A stretch of DNA of 64,000 nt from Istiophorus platypterus. Lineage: Eukaryota > Chordata > Actinopteri > Istiophoriformes > Istiophoridae. The stretch covers positions 13,041,884-13,105,883 of the forward strand of contig CM029131.1 of NCBI GenBank assembly GCA_016859345.1, read 5' to 3'. A program made the translations under genes and the position numbers. The notes beneath the pieces were generated by a model. The model was not told the DNA's origin. It saw only the letters and a program-made list of their open reading frames with translations, and did not search any database. Shown piece after piece: positions 35,761 through 47,363 of this stretch (position 1 is the stretch's first letter; every line of letters begins with the position of its first letter).

Positions 35761-35825
<65 letters not shown>
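35761..35825. repeat. 65-base T homopolymer at the duplication junction
   Basis: An unbroken T run exactly between the two copies, following TTTTTTTTC. The matching junctions of the outer edges have T runs of only about 8-9 bases. Confidence 0.95.
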
Positions 35826-37239
35826 CCTGGCAGTTCTGTCGGCCCGTGGCCCAGGAGTTGGGAACCTCTGTGAAACTTAAAAACAAAACAGTATTTTTGC
35901 CAATTCTTTGTCTGATTCTTTAGATGAGTTTCATCTATTTCTGTTTCCGGTGCAGTTTTTACATGACAGGACATTGAGGAAAATTGGGAAGTCGTCACAG
36001 CCTTTGTGTCAGGTCTCAGACTCAGCAGAGGAGGAACCCGCCATCTGAGGTGGACGTTTGATTTCTGTGTATATATATGAAAAAGTGCCTCTTTTAAACC
36101 TACTGTAAGGACTCTCAACCATCACTGTTGTTCCTAACTTATTATTGCATGATGTCAAGCAGGGATCCCTTTACTGTCTAGAGACACTGAGGGTTTTTTA
36201 AAGGTGGATTCTGCTGTTTTGTTTTTTGTTTGTTTGTTTTTTTAATTGAAACTGACACTATATCTGCCTTCTTCTATTCTGATTTTCATGCCAAACAGTT
36301 CCAAGTATTCAGTGTTTTAGTGGGAAAGCCTGAGGGATGGAGAAGCTGTGTTAACTGTAATATGGACGATTAAAGGAGATTTTTGGGGACAAAGAGCAAA
36401 GAAAATGAAAGATGTCAAGTTTTTTTAAAGCCTGTTTTTCTTTCTCTGTGACGGAGCCAGTATCACAATATCAGCCCTTTAATAAGCTGTCAGTGTGATC
36501 TCAATCATATTGGTAAAAAATATTAAATCTACGTTGTGTCTGTAAGTAGCACAAATCTGTGCTGTTATAAATCGTAGCTTTATATCTGTGTTTGTGTTAT
36601 GACTATACTAGCAATAATTTCGTAATTGTATGATTATTGTTTCAATTCATCTTTATTTCTGTTGATTGTCAGAGTTAATGATGGATCCAAAAACATCTTC
36701 AAATTGTGTGTTGTTGGCCAAAAAAAACCTAAAGTGTTAAATTGAAAGTGTTATGAACACAGTGGCATTTAGTGAGTTACCCAGGGAGGGGCAAACTCCC
36801 ATCTGCTGAGGAAGACTGTGTATGTGGTTGAAACCTTAGGAAAAAAGTGGTGAGTTGACCTTGAGTTAAGATTTCTTTTGAATGGGGGGGGGGCTGCTGT
36901 TTCCAAGGTCAAGAATAATTTTGAGGTTCAAAGGTGGGGAATATTTAACCTGGAAATACTTGTTGACAAAACAGATTTTTCCACAGGATCCATTTAGTGA
37001 CAGTTCCTGAGCTTTCAGTCCTGTCGCGTGAGCCCCCCCCAAGATGGATCCGATGCAGGAAGACCATGAGATCGGGATGGAGACCATCTGGTCACCTCGT
37101 GCTTCAAGTGCCCAGAAAGTGTCAGCTGTTGTACTGACATGTAAGTATGATAGTATGTAAAATACTTCTACATTACTACGACTCTGACAAAAATTGTACT
37201 TTTTGTTCCAAGTAAAAGTCACGTATTCAGATTTTTTTT
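35826..37239. repeat. Tandem duplication, copy B (about 1.4 kb)
   Basis: Second copy of 34356-35759. Differences seen by eye are small indels in homopolymers (GTCCGG/GTCGG, the A run near the start, a GTTT addition), one 11-base insertion near 36419 and a few base changes (for example TTCATAATT/TTCGTAATT and GTCTGTTG/GTGTGTTG). Confidence 0.95.
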
Positions 37240-37565
37240 CTTCACAAAAAGTACAAATCTCAAAACATCATAATATAACTTAGGTAGCAAAAATACTATA
37301 CTCATCCTGCAAAATGCACTGTTTGAGAATAATGTATATTATAATGTTTGATTATTATTATTGACTACTATTATTATTATTATTATTGCTGTTATTGTAC
37401 AATAGAGAAAAATAATACATTCTCATTTATGCGTTGATTATATTTTTTATTATTAATCTGAATCTGCAAAGTAACTAGTAAGTTATTTATTAAGCAGTAC
37501 AAGTACAAAGTAGCAGAAAATGGAAATATTCAAGTAAAGTACAGAGACTTGGCTCCAAAGGAGTA
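37130..37565. repeat. Probable fragment of a nonautonomous fish DNA element
   Basis: Words such as AAGTAACTAGTAAGTTATTT, AAAGTAGCAGAAAATGGAAA and TATTCAAGTAAAGTACAGAG match, from memory, the very common fish repeat with ACTCAAGTAAAGTACAAGTACC, usually classed as a hAT-like nonautonomous element. An ATT/TTA-rich stretch (37348-37390) interrupts it. The left part overlaps the end of duplication copy B. The family name is not verified. Confidence 0.45.
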
Positions 37566-37676
37566 TTTTACACTGTGATATGTGTTTTTATCAAAGCAAG
37601 GATCCAACAATGCGTTGTATTTTAAAATGTAAAATCCTTTTTTGTAAATTGGCTCTAAAGGCAAATTCAGTGCAGT

Positions 37677-37686
37677 AATAAATAAA
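37677..37686 (+). terminator. First canonical AATAAA cluster after mfsd6
   Basis: Overlapping AATAAATAAA, the first AATAAA on the + strand that I see after the mfsd6 stop. It lies past the duplicated block and element fragment, so its use by mfsd6 is doubtful. Confidence 0.2.
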
Positions 37687-38779
37687 ATACTTTGGCCTAA
37701 AACGTGTTGGAGTAGAAAAGTAAAGTGACACCAAAAAAAAAGCCTAAAGATTTAAATGCAGCTGTTGCATTTAAGAGCAGCCACTTGATGGCAGTAGTGC
37801 TCTGGGGGCACCGGAGGATTCACTGAGTCTCAAAAGGACCAGACCAGCCTCTACATGTGAGTGTGTGGAGGGTTATCGAGGTTGTGGTGCGCCTGCTACT
37901 GATGGGTGTGTGTGGGAGGACAGTAATAGGCTTCCTCAAAAAAAGTAGACTATGTGCTGTTGTTAAAAAAAAAAAGAATAAATAAAAATCAAATAAGTGA
38001 ATAAAAATAATAAAATCCAAACCGTCTTGGTGCAGTCGGCCTGTCTGATATCTGTGGAGAAACGTAGCAGCTCCTTTGCTGCTGTGATTGTTCTGTGATC
38101 TGCGTGGTCCTGGCTCACATGTTCTTTGATAATAAACAGTAGAACATTGTTATTCATTTCGTTTGCAGGTTCCATGACCACAAGCTGCAGAACAACGCAA
38201 CGTATTTCTGTTTCAATGAGAGAAAAAAGGGTTGAAGGGATACTGGGGTTTTTTTTATTCCCTGACACGTATTGGAAAATTGCAGGGAATTTTTCGTCAG
38301 GTATTTCCAGTCACTGGATCTAGAGGAGATGTACGTGTTCGTTGCGGCGCCTTCCTTGTGGGCACTCTGGCAGGACGGTTGCACGGACAGTTACTTCATT
38401 ATTCAGCCAAGCGTGGACTCGGATTAACTGTGACCTCCACTGAACCGTCTGTTCCCAACCTAATCTGCCATAGAAATGCCAATAACCCTGGTTATTTTTG
38501 TTATCTTTCAGTTAAGTATTATCAAAAATACATCATGCTATAAAATTGCTGATTACAGCCTTTTTGAGAAGCAGACAAAAACCTTTGCACCTTAAAGGAC
38601 ATTATACGACATTTTCCACTGTCTCAGCCTCTGAACATCCTGTTTTTTCTCTTAATGTGCCTCTTTATCGCTTGTGGGGTTTTTTTTCCTTTCAGTCACC
38701 CAAACTAATCAGTCAACTTGATCAGAGATAAAAACACTTTTATCCACAACCTCTGCGTGTAATAGAACCATTCAAATCA

Positions 38780-38960
38780 GCCGCTATTGTCTCACAAAGG
38801 CCACGATCATGTTGTCAAAACACAATATAGCCTCGTCAAGAGCTCATTTTGTTAATTGTACCCAATTACCTTCGTTATTAAAAAGCATGGAAATTATGCT
38901 AATCAGCCGCTTCCAGCCAACCACTGCCCGGATACAACCTGAGGCTATTTTCATCCCCTC
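38780..38960. promoter_or_regulatory. Candidate conserved enhancer-like element
   Basis: Complex, repeat-free sequence with clustered homeodomain-type cores (TTGTTAATTG, CCCAATTACC, GTTATTAAAA) and an octamer-like ATTATGCTAATCAG within about 80 bases (38850-38910). This density is typical of conserved noncoding elements near developmental genes. It is inference from motif content only. Confidence 0.25.
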
Positions 38961-41900
38961 CTTTTTTCCCTTTCTTTTTCTTTTTTTCCTCCATGTGCTG
39001 TAATGGAGAGGCGAGCCAGACGCCCTGAGGAGGCGACTTGGCAGAGACTGTCAAGTCAAGGTGATGACAGCTCCTCGTGTCCACCCCGACTCCTCCAGGA
39101 GATCAGGGACCTTTCCGACCCTTACACAAGGTGTCCATATTACCCCATGGCATCTTGGGGGATCACAATCTACCCGGCGGACTCAATTGTCCAACAGTCG
39201 ATTGTTATATTACTGATATAAGAGGCTTTTTTTTTTTCTTCAATGGAAGTTTTCACAAAACTTTTACAGAAACCAGTTTGATACGGTTTAGATTCTGCCT
39301 TCGTTCTCCATAAGCCAAAGCCAATGTCAAAAGTGAAGGCAGGTCGTTACCAAGTACTGAACATCGCTAATGAGTCAGAAGCGCGGCTGAAAACCTAAAT
39401 TTTAAATTATTATCCCTAAAGCTCAAGAGTTTTAGTAAGAAAACGGCCACAAATGTGTTCAAGGAACCTTTTGTCGGAGCCAAACTGCTTCGTTTCTAAC
39501 ATTTTGCTTGTCTGTTTTCCCGACTCTGTGTTGGAAAAGCATCTAAAAAGTGTTCAGACACTGGATCTGCTCTAGTTTCTCATATTGAGGTCCGGAGAAA
39601 TCCCACCGCCGATAATGCAGCAGGAGGAAAGACTGCAGTGTTGATTTCAGGGATTATCTTGGGTTTAGAGAACCAGAAGGAATCTGCACAGTGTTTTTTG
39701 GTGCTTTTCTTTCTTCATTGAGATGCTGGTCAAACACGAGCAGTAGAAAGAGAAAAAAAGGTGAAGGGATTTGACTCCAGAAAAAAAAAAATATGAAAAG
39801 AAAAAAATATACGAAAAGGAATTAATTTATTCAATGTGCAAAAGGTGACGACTATTTGACTGAAACGGTCACTTTTTTTTGCATATGGAAGACACTGATT
39901 CTGTTCTACGTTAACAGCGACTTTTTGTAAAACATCAAAAAGGATGAAAGAAAGGGCCGGTTGACGATTTTAAATCTCTGAAGGGCGAGCAGCACGTGTC
40001 TGCCTCTGATTTATCAGGCACATTTGTCGATTACAAGAACTAACTCCTTTTCTTTGGTTCACAGCCTTGGTTTATTGTGATAAAGAGGATTATTACAAGT
40101 CTTAGGGCTCAAATTAGTCCCTTTTGCTCCTACTCATCTTTTAAATGTGGGATTTATGGTTCCAATAGTTTCTTTCTGCTTCATGACAGATAATGTTGGC
40201 CATTAATGTAACCAAGATATTAGACATATTGTGGTCATGAATCTTAATTTCCCATAAACAAAAAATTTCACAAAATCCTGTCTCCATATATATATTTTTA
40301 TCCTATATTTTTTTGTACATTTTTACCTCCTCACGTCACTGGTTTCCCAAACTTTGTGGCTTGTGACCTCTTAAAATCTGTTTAACAGTGATTTAAAGGA
40401 TTTTTAGAAGCCTGAAGAGGTGAAAAGAAGAAGGCAAAGAGAAAAAGAAAAGTCTTTTGTTGTGCTTTTTTTGTTTTGTTATCCCTTTAATCAGCTGGTA
40501 ACCTCTGAGATTTGTAATGTTTTAAATTCTGTTTTGAAGCCACTTTATACTTTTCTAGTAATAATTCTGGCAGTAAAAAAAAACAACCCATATTTAGATA
40601 TTGTGAATTGGTTTCTTTCGATAAAATATGAAGATACTGAGTCCAAAAGAATGAGCCATAAAAACAGACAGTGTGTTGTAATATCTGTGTGACTGCAGAA
40701 TATGGTCTCACCCCTTAAAGTAAATGATGAAACAGTCTTCAGTAACTGAAAGAACAAAAGCCACAGAAAACCATCGTGTTGTGGTTTGACTGTTTGGGGC
40801 TTTGTGTTGCCCAGGGTAGTGAAACCCGCTTCAGACTTGCAGTGGCCAACTGCCGGAGACCACAAGGCTAAATGACTAAACCGTGAAGTGTAACTGAGAA
40901 GACAACAGAGTGGGTCATAGGCTAAAAGATGAGCCTTGTGTTGACGCTGTTTCAGAAACTACCCCCACCCCCATCTTCATACGACCCCGGTAAGACTTGG
41001 TGCAATCAGGACCACCTGAGTCAAGTCTGAGTCAGACTTAAGACCACAGCGAGTCATGTTATTGGCAGGAAGCTGCAGACTATACATCACATGGCAGCTT
41101 GCCTCTCATTCTTTTTTTAAATCGAGAAATTTTCAAAAACACGCTGATTTTAGTTATGACGCTTAGAGAAAAAAAAAGAAGCCAGGAACAGCTACATGGT
41201 ACCACATCGGATTTCCCACTTGGTTCTTGCCTCATGTTTCTGTGCAGTTGATTTCTTTTTTGTTTTTTAAACCACTGTTCTTCATACTCATTATGAGCAC
41301 ACCTCTAAACAGGAAACTCCAAGGGCTGGATGTGTCTGTGCATTTATTTACAGAAAACTGAAACCTAAATCCATCTGACGGTTTCAGGGTTTCCCCGGAG
41401 TGTTTTTGAGCCGAGGATGTATGCCACCAGCCTGAGCAGTAACCATACTCGTTAAATGAATGGTATTTGTGTTGTGAAGTTAAAGAATACTGAAATGCCA
41501 CTTCTTGCCTGATGCAACCTCATGTAAAGATACTGAGTCTAAAATACTAAACCGAACTCCTTTTTCATGCCATTTAACCCATATAAATTCCTCAAAAATG
41601 CATTTTCACAGCGAGTCAAACGAATCAATTTTCTGTTGATGTGTAAATCAATAATTCAATTATAATATTGACAGTGGAATGTCTGAAATCTGAATTGAGT
41701 AATTCATTGTGTTTTCAATTAGGAAATAGTCAATAAATGGAAGGACATAATCATCTATGAAATAGACGATATGAAACATTATTTTCCCAGACATTCATTT
41801 TGTTCCCTTTTAGAGTGCGACATCATTCCATGTGATGTATTTTGTATCTACAGGGCTCATGTAAATACAAGTAAACCAGCTAACCCCAGGCTCCAGTGAA

Positions 41901-43679
41901 AATCACTGTCTTGTTTCATTAGCTACATAACAAGTAGTAATGTGCAATATTTTATCAGTTGATTGAGGCTAAGTAATATGAATTTTTTTTTTTGTTGTTG
42001 CATAACTGAAACAGGCTAGCGTACAACTGTTAGCACAGGTTAGCTGATTTGCAAGGCTACAACTTTTGGAGGAAAAACTTGTATATCAATTATTGATTAA
42101 CTTCAATTCATTATCTTTGGGTATTGGTCTTTTGTTTAATTGAAACAATCATTTAAAGAAGCACAGCAGTTTATTTTTTTGAGACTAACAAGATCTATAA
42201 ATACACAAGAGCAAACTTTTTAAACTCGCATGCTGTTTCTAGTTGGCAGCGATTTAGACTTTCTTTCACTAGATTTTCTGGTTTTTGTTCACAGTAAGGA
42301 CACTGTTTCACATATTGGTGCTATAAAGAAGCTGCAAACCCTTTTAATGATCTGAGATTTACCCCCAAAACCAAGCACCTCTTGTTGATGTTACAGTAAT
42401 GTTAACAGTATCTGTGTTCAGAGCAGCTGCAGCCTTAACCGGGTGCATCAGACTAAGACATATAGGAGCAGACAGCTGTCATGGTCGGTCTGGCATCGGC
42501 CCGCTGGCTGTGTTCATACAGCCTCTGTTCACAGGAAAAGCGAGGATGCTGCACTGTTACCTGTCCACTTACGGCAACGTACGCAACGTCCCTCTTTACG
42601 TATGGATTGGACTTTGACCTAATTCTGCATCCATGATCCCTATTTGATTTACTTGTGTATTCAGACTCGTTTTATCAACGCAGGGAGGGGTTTGTACGAT
42701 GGGCGTGTATTCAGTTGTTCCAGCGGACCAAATGGCATTCATAAGTCATTAGCCCCTCTCGCCAAACATTTCCAGGTAGTCTGGGGATTCTTGCTTGGAC
42801 CTACAATAGATGAGCACTCATTTGTTTCCACAGGCTTTTATCACTCAGGTTTTTACAATGAATTCAGTGTAATATGAAGAGACAATTTTATCCATTATCA
42901 GTCTAAACATTTAGGGACTCTGTACTTACCACCTGGATCAGTCAAATCAAATTCTGCCACATTTAAACCACGGACTCTTGTTTTTAAATGTAGAGCTGTA
43001 AACATAAAGAATGGTGTTAAAAATAATCGTCATTTATTCCCCCATTTAGTAACCAAACCCGGCTAATAATCTCCTTCCCCACCAGGAGACAAATCCCACA
43101 GGAGCTCTTACATGTCACCAATTCCTCAAAATACCTTTGTTTTAAAAACCTTTAATCCTGAGGCCCCTCAGGGAACCACCTCGGGTCCCCCGTGGTTTTA
43201 ATCTGAAAAACCTTAAAGGTTTCCCTTAGGGGCTTTTATGTTTCACAGTGTGCAGGCATGGTAATGTATTTTAAAACATCTTAAGCACATTACAAGCGTG
43301 TTGCACACCATTCTGTTTGTATAATCACATTTGGAAATGACATGCATCATTATCAAGGGAAGAAATTAACATTTCCATCCACCGGCCACAATGGTTGGTG
43401 CCTTCCAAATTTTTGCCAGAGCCTTCTACTGTTTCACCAGCCAAGTACTATGACGGGGAGAAAAAGGCAAGAGAGCCTCAGCGGGATGGGAGGTTACCGA
43501 CATTTAGCTGCAGGCTGCTGGTGTTTTTCTACATTAAACAGATTAGTGTTTGCAGACAGTGTATTTGCTTTTTCATTTTATGTATCGATTGACGTCAAAG
43601 TATAAGGGGAATTTAAAAACAAAACGAGAGAAGTAAAGATATGAAGGTGGTGAATTATAATGCAACTCAAAACAGAATA

Positions 43680-43880
43680 ATGTTCCTGACATGAATAATT
43701 TACTCATTTGTTGAGCGCTCTGCTTGAATCCTATACTTCATCTATACCTTCGTGATATAGAATAGACAGCAGACTGTGTCTTATAATGGATATGCATTAT
43801 TAATCATTAGAAATCAATGTGAGCAGGCTGGCTGTAGGTCTGTGACGCCGTTAACGATGGATTATGATGATAATTACCAC
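43680..43880. promoter_or_regulatory. Candidate conserved element with a POU-type site
   Basis: GCATTATTAAT at 43794-43804 matches the POU class III pattern GCATnnnTAAT exactly. Nearby are ATGAATAATTTACTC, TTAATCATTAG and GATGATAATTACC homeodomain-type cores. The region lacks simple repeats and long frames. No alignment was possible. Confidence 0.25.
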
Positions 43881-43940
43881 AGGACGAGAAAGCGATGGAC
43901 ACAGCAGCAAGGAGTGATGAAGTTGATGGACTAACTAGAG

Positions 43941-43954
43941 CACCCCCCCCCCCC
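43941..43954. repeat. C homopolymer
   Basis: A 14-base C run. Similar G or C runs occur at 47191-47200, 47347-47361, 52605-52620, 55165-55177, 55325-55336 and 61711-61725; all are prone to length error. Confidence 0.85.
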
Positions 43955-45189
43955 CGATGCATCAACATCTGTGGTCTCCAACAGATGCTGCTCAACAGAG
44001 GCAGAGAGGATGGAGCACATCTGGGAGATCATGGAGGAGGGAGCCTGTGATTTCAGCTTTGACAGCTGATATCACAACTACAGGTAAATTACACCGGTGC
44101 AAAACTCGTCTTTTATGATCTGCGAAGCAACATTTGGGAGCATGTTTTTTCCTGCTGTAGTTGAAACACAACAAGAAACCTTCTCACCTTGAAGTTTGGA
44201 TTTCATGTTATCACAACATGTTCTTAAATCTCAACAACTATTTGGTGAGTACAAAAAGTATAATAGGAACAGAAATGATGGATAAAACACGACCTGTAAG
44301 AAACAGGAATTTTCCCCTAAGAGTTATCTGGCTACCTGGCTAGTCATTTTGCACAGTGCAGGGGGTTCACGTGACATGACTTGCCAAACTCTCGTAATTC
44401 CCAAGCCTCATGGAAAAGTATTTAGATTAGACACTGAAGGTACAAACAACTGCATGACCTATTTCTTGCCCTGGATTTATTCAAAATGTCATATCACCTC
44501 TAAGCACCTCGAAGCAGGAGAAGCAAAAACTAGGCACAACCCCGTGAAATGCTGCGTTCGTTTCCCACTTGAAAAGACACTTGTCCCACGCACGTCGAGC
44601 AGAATGAGTGAACGAAATTTTTTCAGGCTGGTGTGTGAGACTAGGATTGATATTTTCTTAGATGAACAGTCACATAAAAGAAATATATCACTCCTATGAG
44701 AATTTTGGTGGACCAGAAATATTCAAACAACATAAACATAAAACATAAAAAGCTTTTATTTTGGATCAAGAAGCGTATTTTGGGTTCAACGATAAAGTTA
44801 ACGTTTAGTAAGACATCGCAACATTTTGGGAATCATTCAAGTTCGTTTGTGAAAACCAAAAAAAAACAAAAAACCCTTTTTTTCACTGCTTCCCTTTAAT
44901 CAGCAGCAGCTTCTATGAAGCTGCAACTGTCAAACAAAGGACAGATAAAACTCCTCCTCTTTCCTCCTGTTTTATCTCACAGCTGCTCAAAAATGGGCAT
45001 GAGAACAGTTCATCTTAGAGCCTGGTCTGCTGTTCTGTAATTCATCTGCATTTCAAATACCATCTCATATGATCAGTTGTATCCTTATATATACATGTTG
45101 TATATCAAGGGATGTTTTGGAACTTTTATGATGTGTTTTAAGGCCATAGTCATAGAAATATTTGTCCCAGACCAGCCTGCTTCTAGATT

Positions 45190-45260
45190 AATGTGATCTC
45201 CTGGTAATTCATGGTAATTAATGAATTAATTGTTAAATTAGTTGATGGTTTTGTTAAATT
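45190..45260. promoter_or_regulatory. Dense homeodomain-core cluster
   Basis: GGTAATTCATGG, TAATTAATGAATTAATTG and AAATTAG fall within about 50 bases, giving six or more overlapping TAAT/ATTA cores. AT-rich chance is a real alternative. Confidence 0.2.
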
Positions 45261-46232
45261 TAAGAGCGTTCGCATTCGTACGATGGATTTCAGCCTTAAA
45301 ATCTTCATGGGGACTGTTTCTGGGGCCCCAGTAGGTGTTAGCAGACAAACCTACGTTCTGCATCTCTAAAAGAAAAAAGAAAAAGAAAACCACGCGTATT
45401 TGCATTAACTTTTGTTTCTTTAACCGGTTTCCAGCCCAAAAAGTTTCCAAAACTCCCTCAGTGTGTAAAAGTCGGCATCAAACCCACACCAGCAAAAAGT
45501 GAAGGTACTTTTTTTTTTTTCCTTCAGCAGCTGATAAACAGCTCAGCCCAGCGCAGCTCAGCTGTGATACGTATTATAGAGAATAAAGGATGTGTGCTCT
45601 GTAGCTGTGACCTTTCCCCCTCTCCAGGCAAACACCTCCACAGCGAACCCACAGCAGCAGCCGCCAACCCCCAGCCCCCCACCCCCCACCAGCACGGCTG
45701 CCTGGACTTCAAAAGAGAGAGGCTGGCGTGATCCCAGAGTCGTACTCCGTCTCTCTTCGCAGCATTTGCCTTCTCTGGTTTTTTACTTCACATTTTCCAC
45801 AGCTGTCTGTCACCGAACGATGTCAATTAACAGAAACTTCGGAAACTGAAACTTTATTTGCATATCATCACTCTATGATCCTTCCGTGGCCGCAGGAAGA
45901 ATCCCCCCCCGGCCTCTGACCTTTGACCTCTACGGTTACTGTTGGTTTTAGGGTTTCGTGGCGATGTCACGGACTCCTTACGTAGACGAAACTTACACTA
46001 AAATCAACAGAGTCAGCAAAAAAAAACAAAAAAAAACCGAGATCCATGCGTTTCAGACTGTTTAAGCTGGAGCAAAGTTGACATCTGCAGCCTCCATGTG
46101 TCACCATACCTCCTCGAAAATGACCGTTTCTCTTCATTCAAGGGTAAAATTTAGTGAAAGTTAAAAGGATAATAAAGAAATAGGAAACCAATCCAGGATC
46201 AGACTGGAAAAGATGATTTGTTTGCTGAGTGG

Positions 46233-46267
46233 GTATTTGATCGATTTGTCCCAAATCGATCAAATAC
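46233..46267. repeat. Perfect hairpin: 16-bp arms, 3-base loop
   Basis: GTATTTGATCGATTTG (46233-46248) and CAAATCGATCAAATAC (46252-46267) are exact reverse complements around TCC. Each arm contains ATCGAT. The origin is unknown. Confidence 0.9.
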
Positions 46268-46599
46268 AAAAGTAAAACGGGAGAATTGGATAAAATACAA
46301 GAGATTATATATTGTATAGTTATTTATTTTTTTGATTTTATGTTATTTTTTTAAATCACTGAATGGGAGAGATTCTGGAAAAATATCTTTTTAAAATAAA
46401 AGTTTATGCTAAAGCAGCTTACCATGATTAACATTTAAGTTCATATTAACTTGATCCATGTGTGTGAAATTGTAACTAAAGCTGTGAAATATGGGAAGTG
46501 AAGTAAAAAAAAATGTAGTGAAGGAAAGAAAAAAGTAGAAATAAAAGTAAAAGTATCATTTGCAAAAGGTGTTAGTTGGGTTTGAAGAGTCGGGCGGGA

Positions 46600-46960
46600 C
46601 AAATGTAGTAGCAGAAGTGGTACAACTACAGTAGCAGTGTGAATGTAATTATTAGTTGTAGTAGCACAAATGACTGTAGTAGTATTGGTTATTATAGTAT
46701 TATCATGATATAGAGGTAGTAGTGCTTTAGTGACCCGCTTCAGTCTCAGGAGTTTTTTTGAATAGACATTATTAATTTGTTCAGTGGAGTTAGTAATATT
46801 TTAAAGTCTATTAAATGGGTATTATTACAGGTAGTAGTACTGCTAATCATTGTATTATTATGAGAGGAGTATTATTCTGAGCTCCGTCGTATCCTGAGCA
46901 AACCAGTGAAGTAGCAGCAGTAGTACTGAGCAGAATCGAAATACTGTAGTAATGTTAGTG
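46600..46960. repeat. Degenerate (TAG)n-like tract
   Basis: AGTAG, GTAGTAGCA and TAGTATTA words are scattered through 350 bases, more decayed than the other arrays of this family. Confidence 0.65.
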
Positions 46961-46964
46961 TGGT

Positions 46965-47300
46965 GCAGTACAACGCCCTGTACTGCAGCGGCTCCGAGCT
47001 CGTTTTTCCTCCTGCTGCCGGTCGAGCGGGACAACAGGGAGACTTTGTGTCCTGGCCGGGATCAATCGCTCCATAGATGACGCCCACCCGGCCAGGCCTC
47101 TCCGTGGGCGGCCGGCAGCCCAGCAGACCGGCCCGGTCCGGCCCCGCCTGGGCCCTCCTCCGGCCCCCGCAGCCTGCAGGGCCAGCACAGCGGGGGGGGG
47201 GGGTTGGGGAGAGCCGCACTTCACATCTGAAAGCTTTCAGCTGACGCCCCGGTTGAACTTTAAAGTCGCTGAAGGAGAGCGCGGCGCTTCCTTATTGTCA
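46965..47300. other. GC-rich segment, function unclear
   Basis: CpG- and CCGG-rich stretch (about 46980-47200) ending in a G run. The minus-strand frames here are Pro/Gly/Arg-rich without domains. It may be a CpG island of an unrecognised transcript. Confidence 0.3.
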
Positions 47301-47363
47301 TGTACTTCCTGCCGGAGGAGGGATCATTCACAAGCAGCGGGATGTCGGGGGGGGGGGGGGGGC

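Larger units (their letters stand above)
37690..45450. other. Gene-poor spacer, left part
   Basis: No coding gene recognised on either strand. The sequence is mostly unique-looking and AT-rich. Candidate regulatory stretches are listed separately. The frame at 44349-44699 (116 residues, +) shows no domain or splice context. Confidence 0.55.

Noticed and set aside
35384..36118. 244-residue minus-strand frame
   Set aside because: It crosses the 65-T junction (poly-Lys) of the tandem duplication, and pieces recur at 34468-34650 and 36866-37222 because of the duplication. There is no domain.
44349..44699. 116-residue + frame with mixed composition
   Set aside because: The least repeat-like of the intergenic frames, but it has no recognised domain, signal, splice context or promoter. 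Its length is possible by chance in 64 kb.
46872..47224. Pro/Gly/Arg-rich minus frames of 89-115 residues
   Set aside because: Explained by the GC-rich segment; two frames are open at once and no motif is present.
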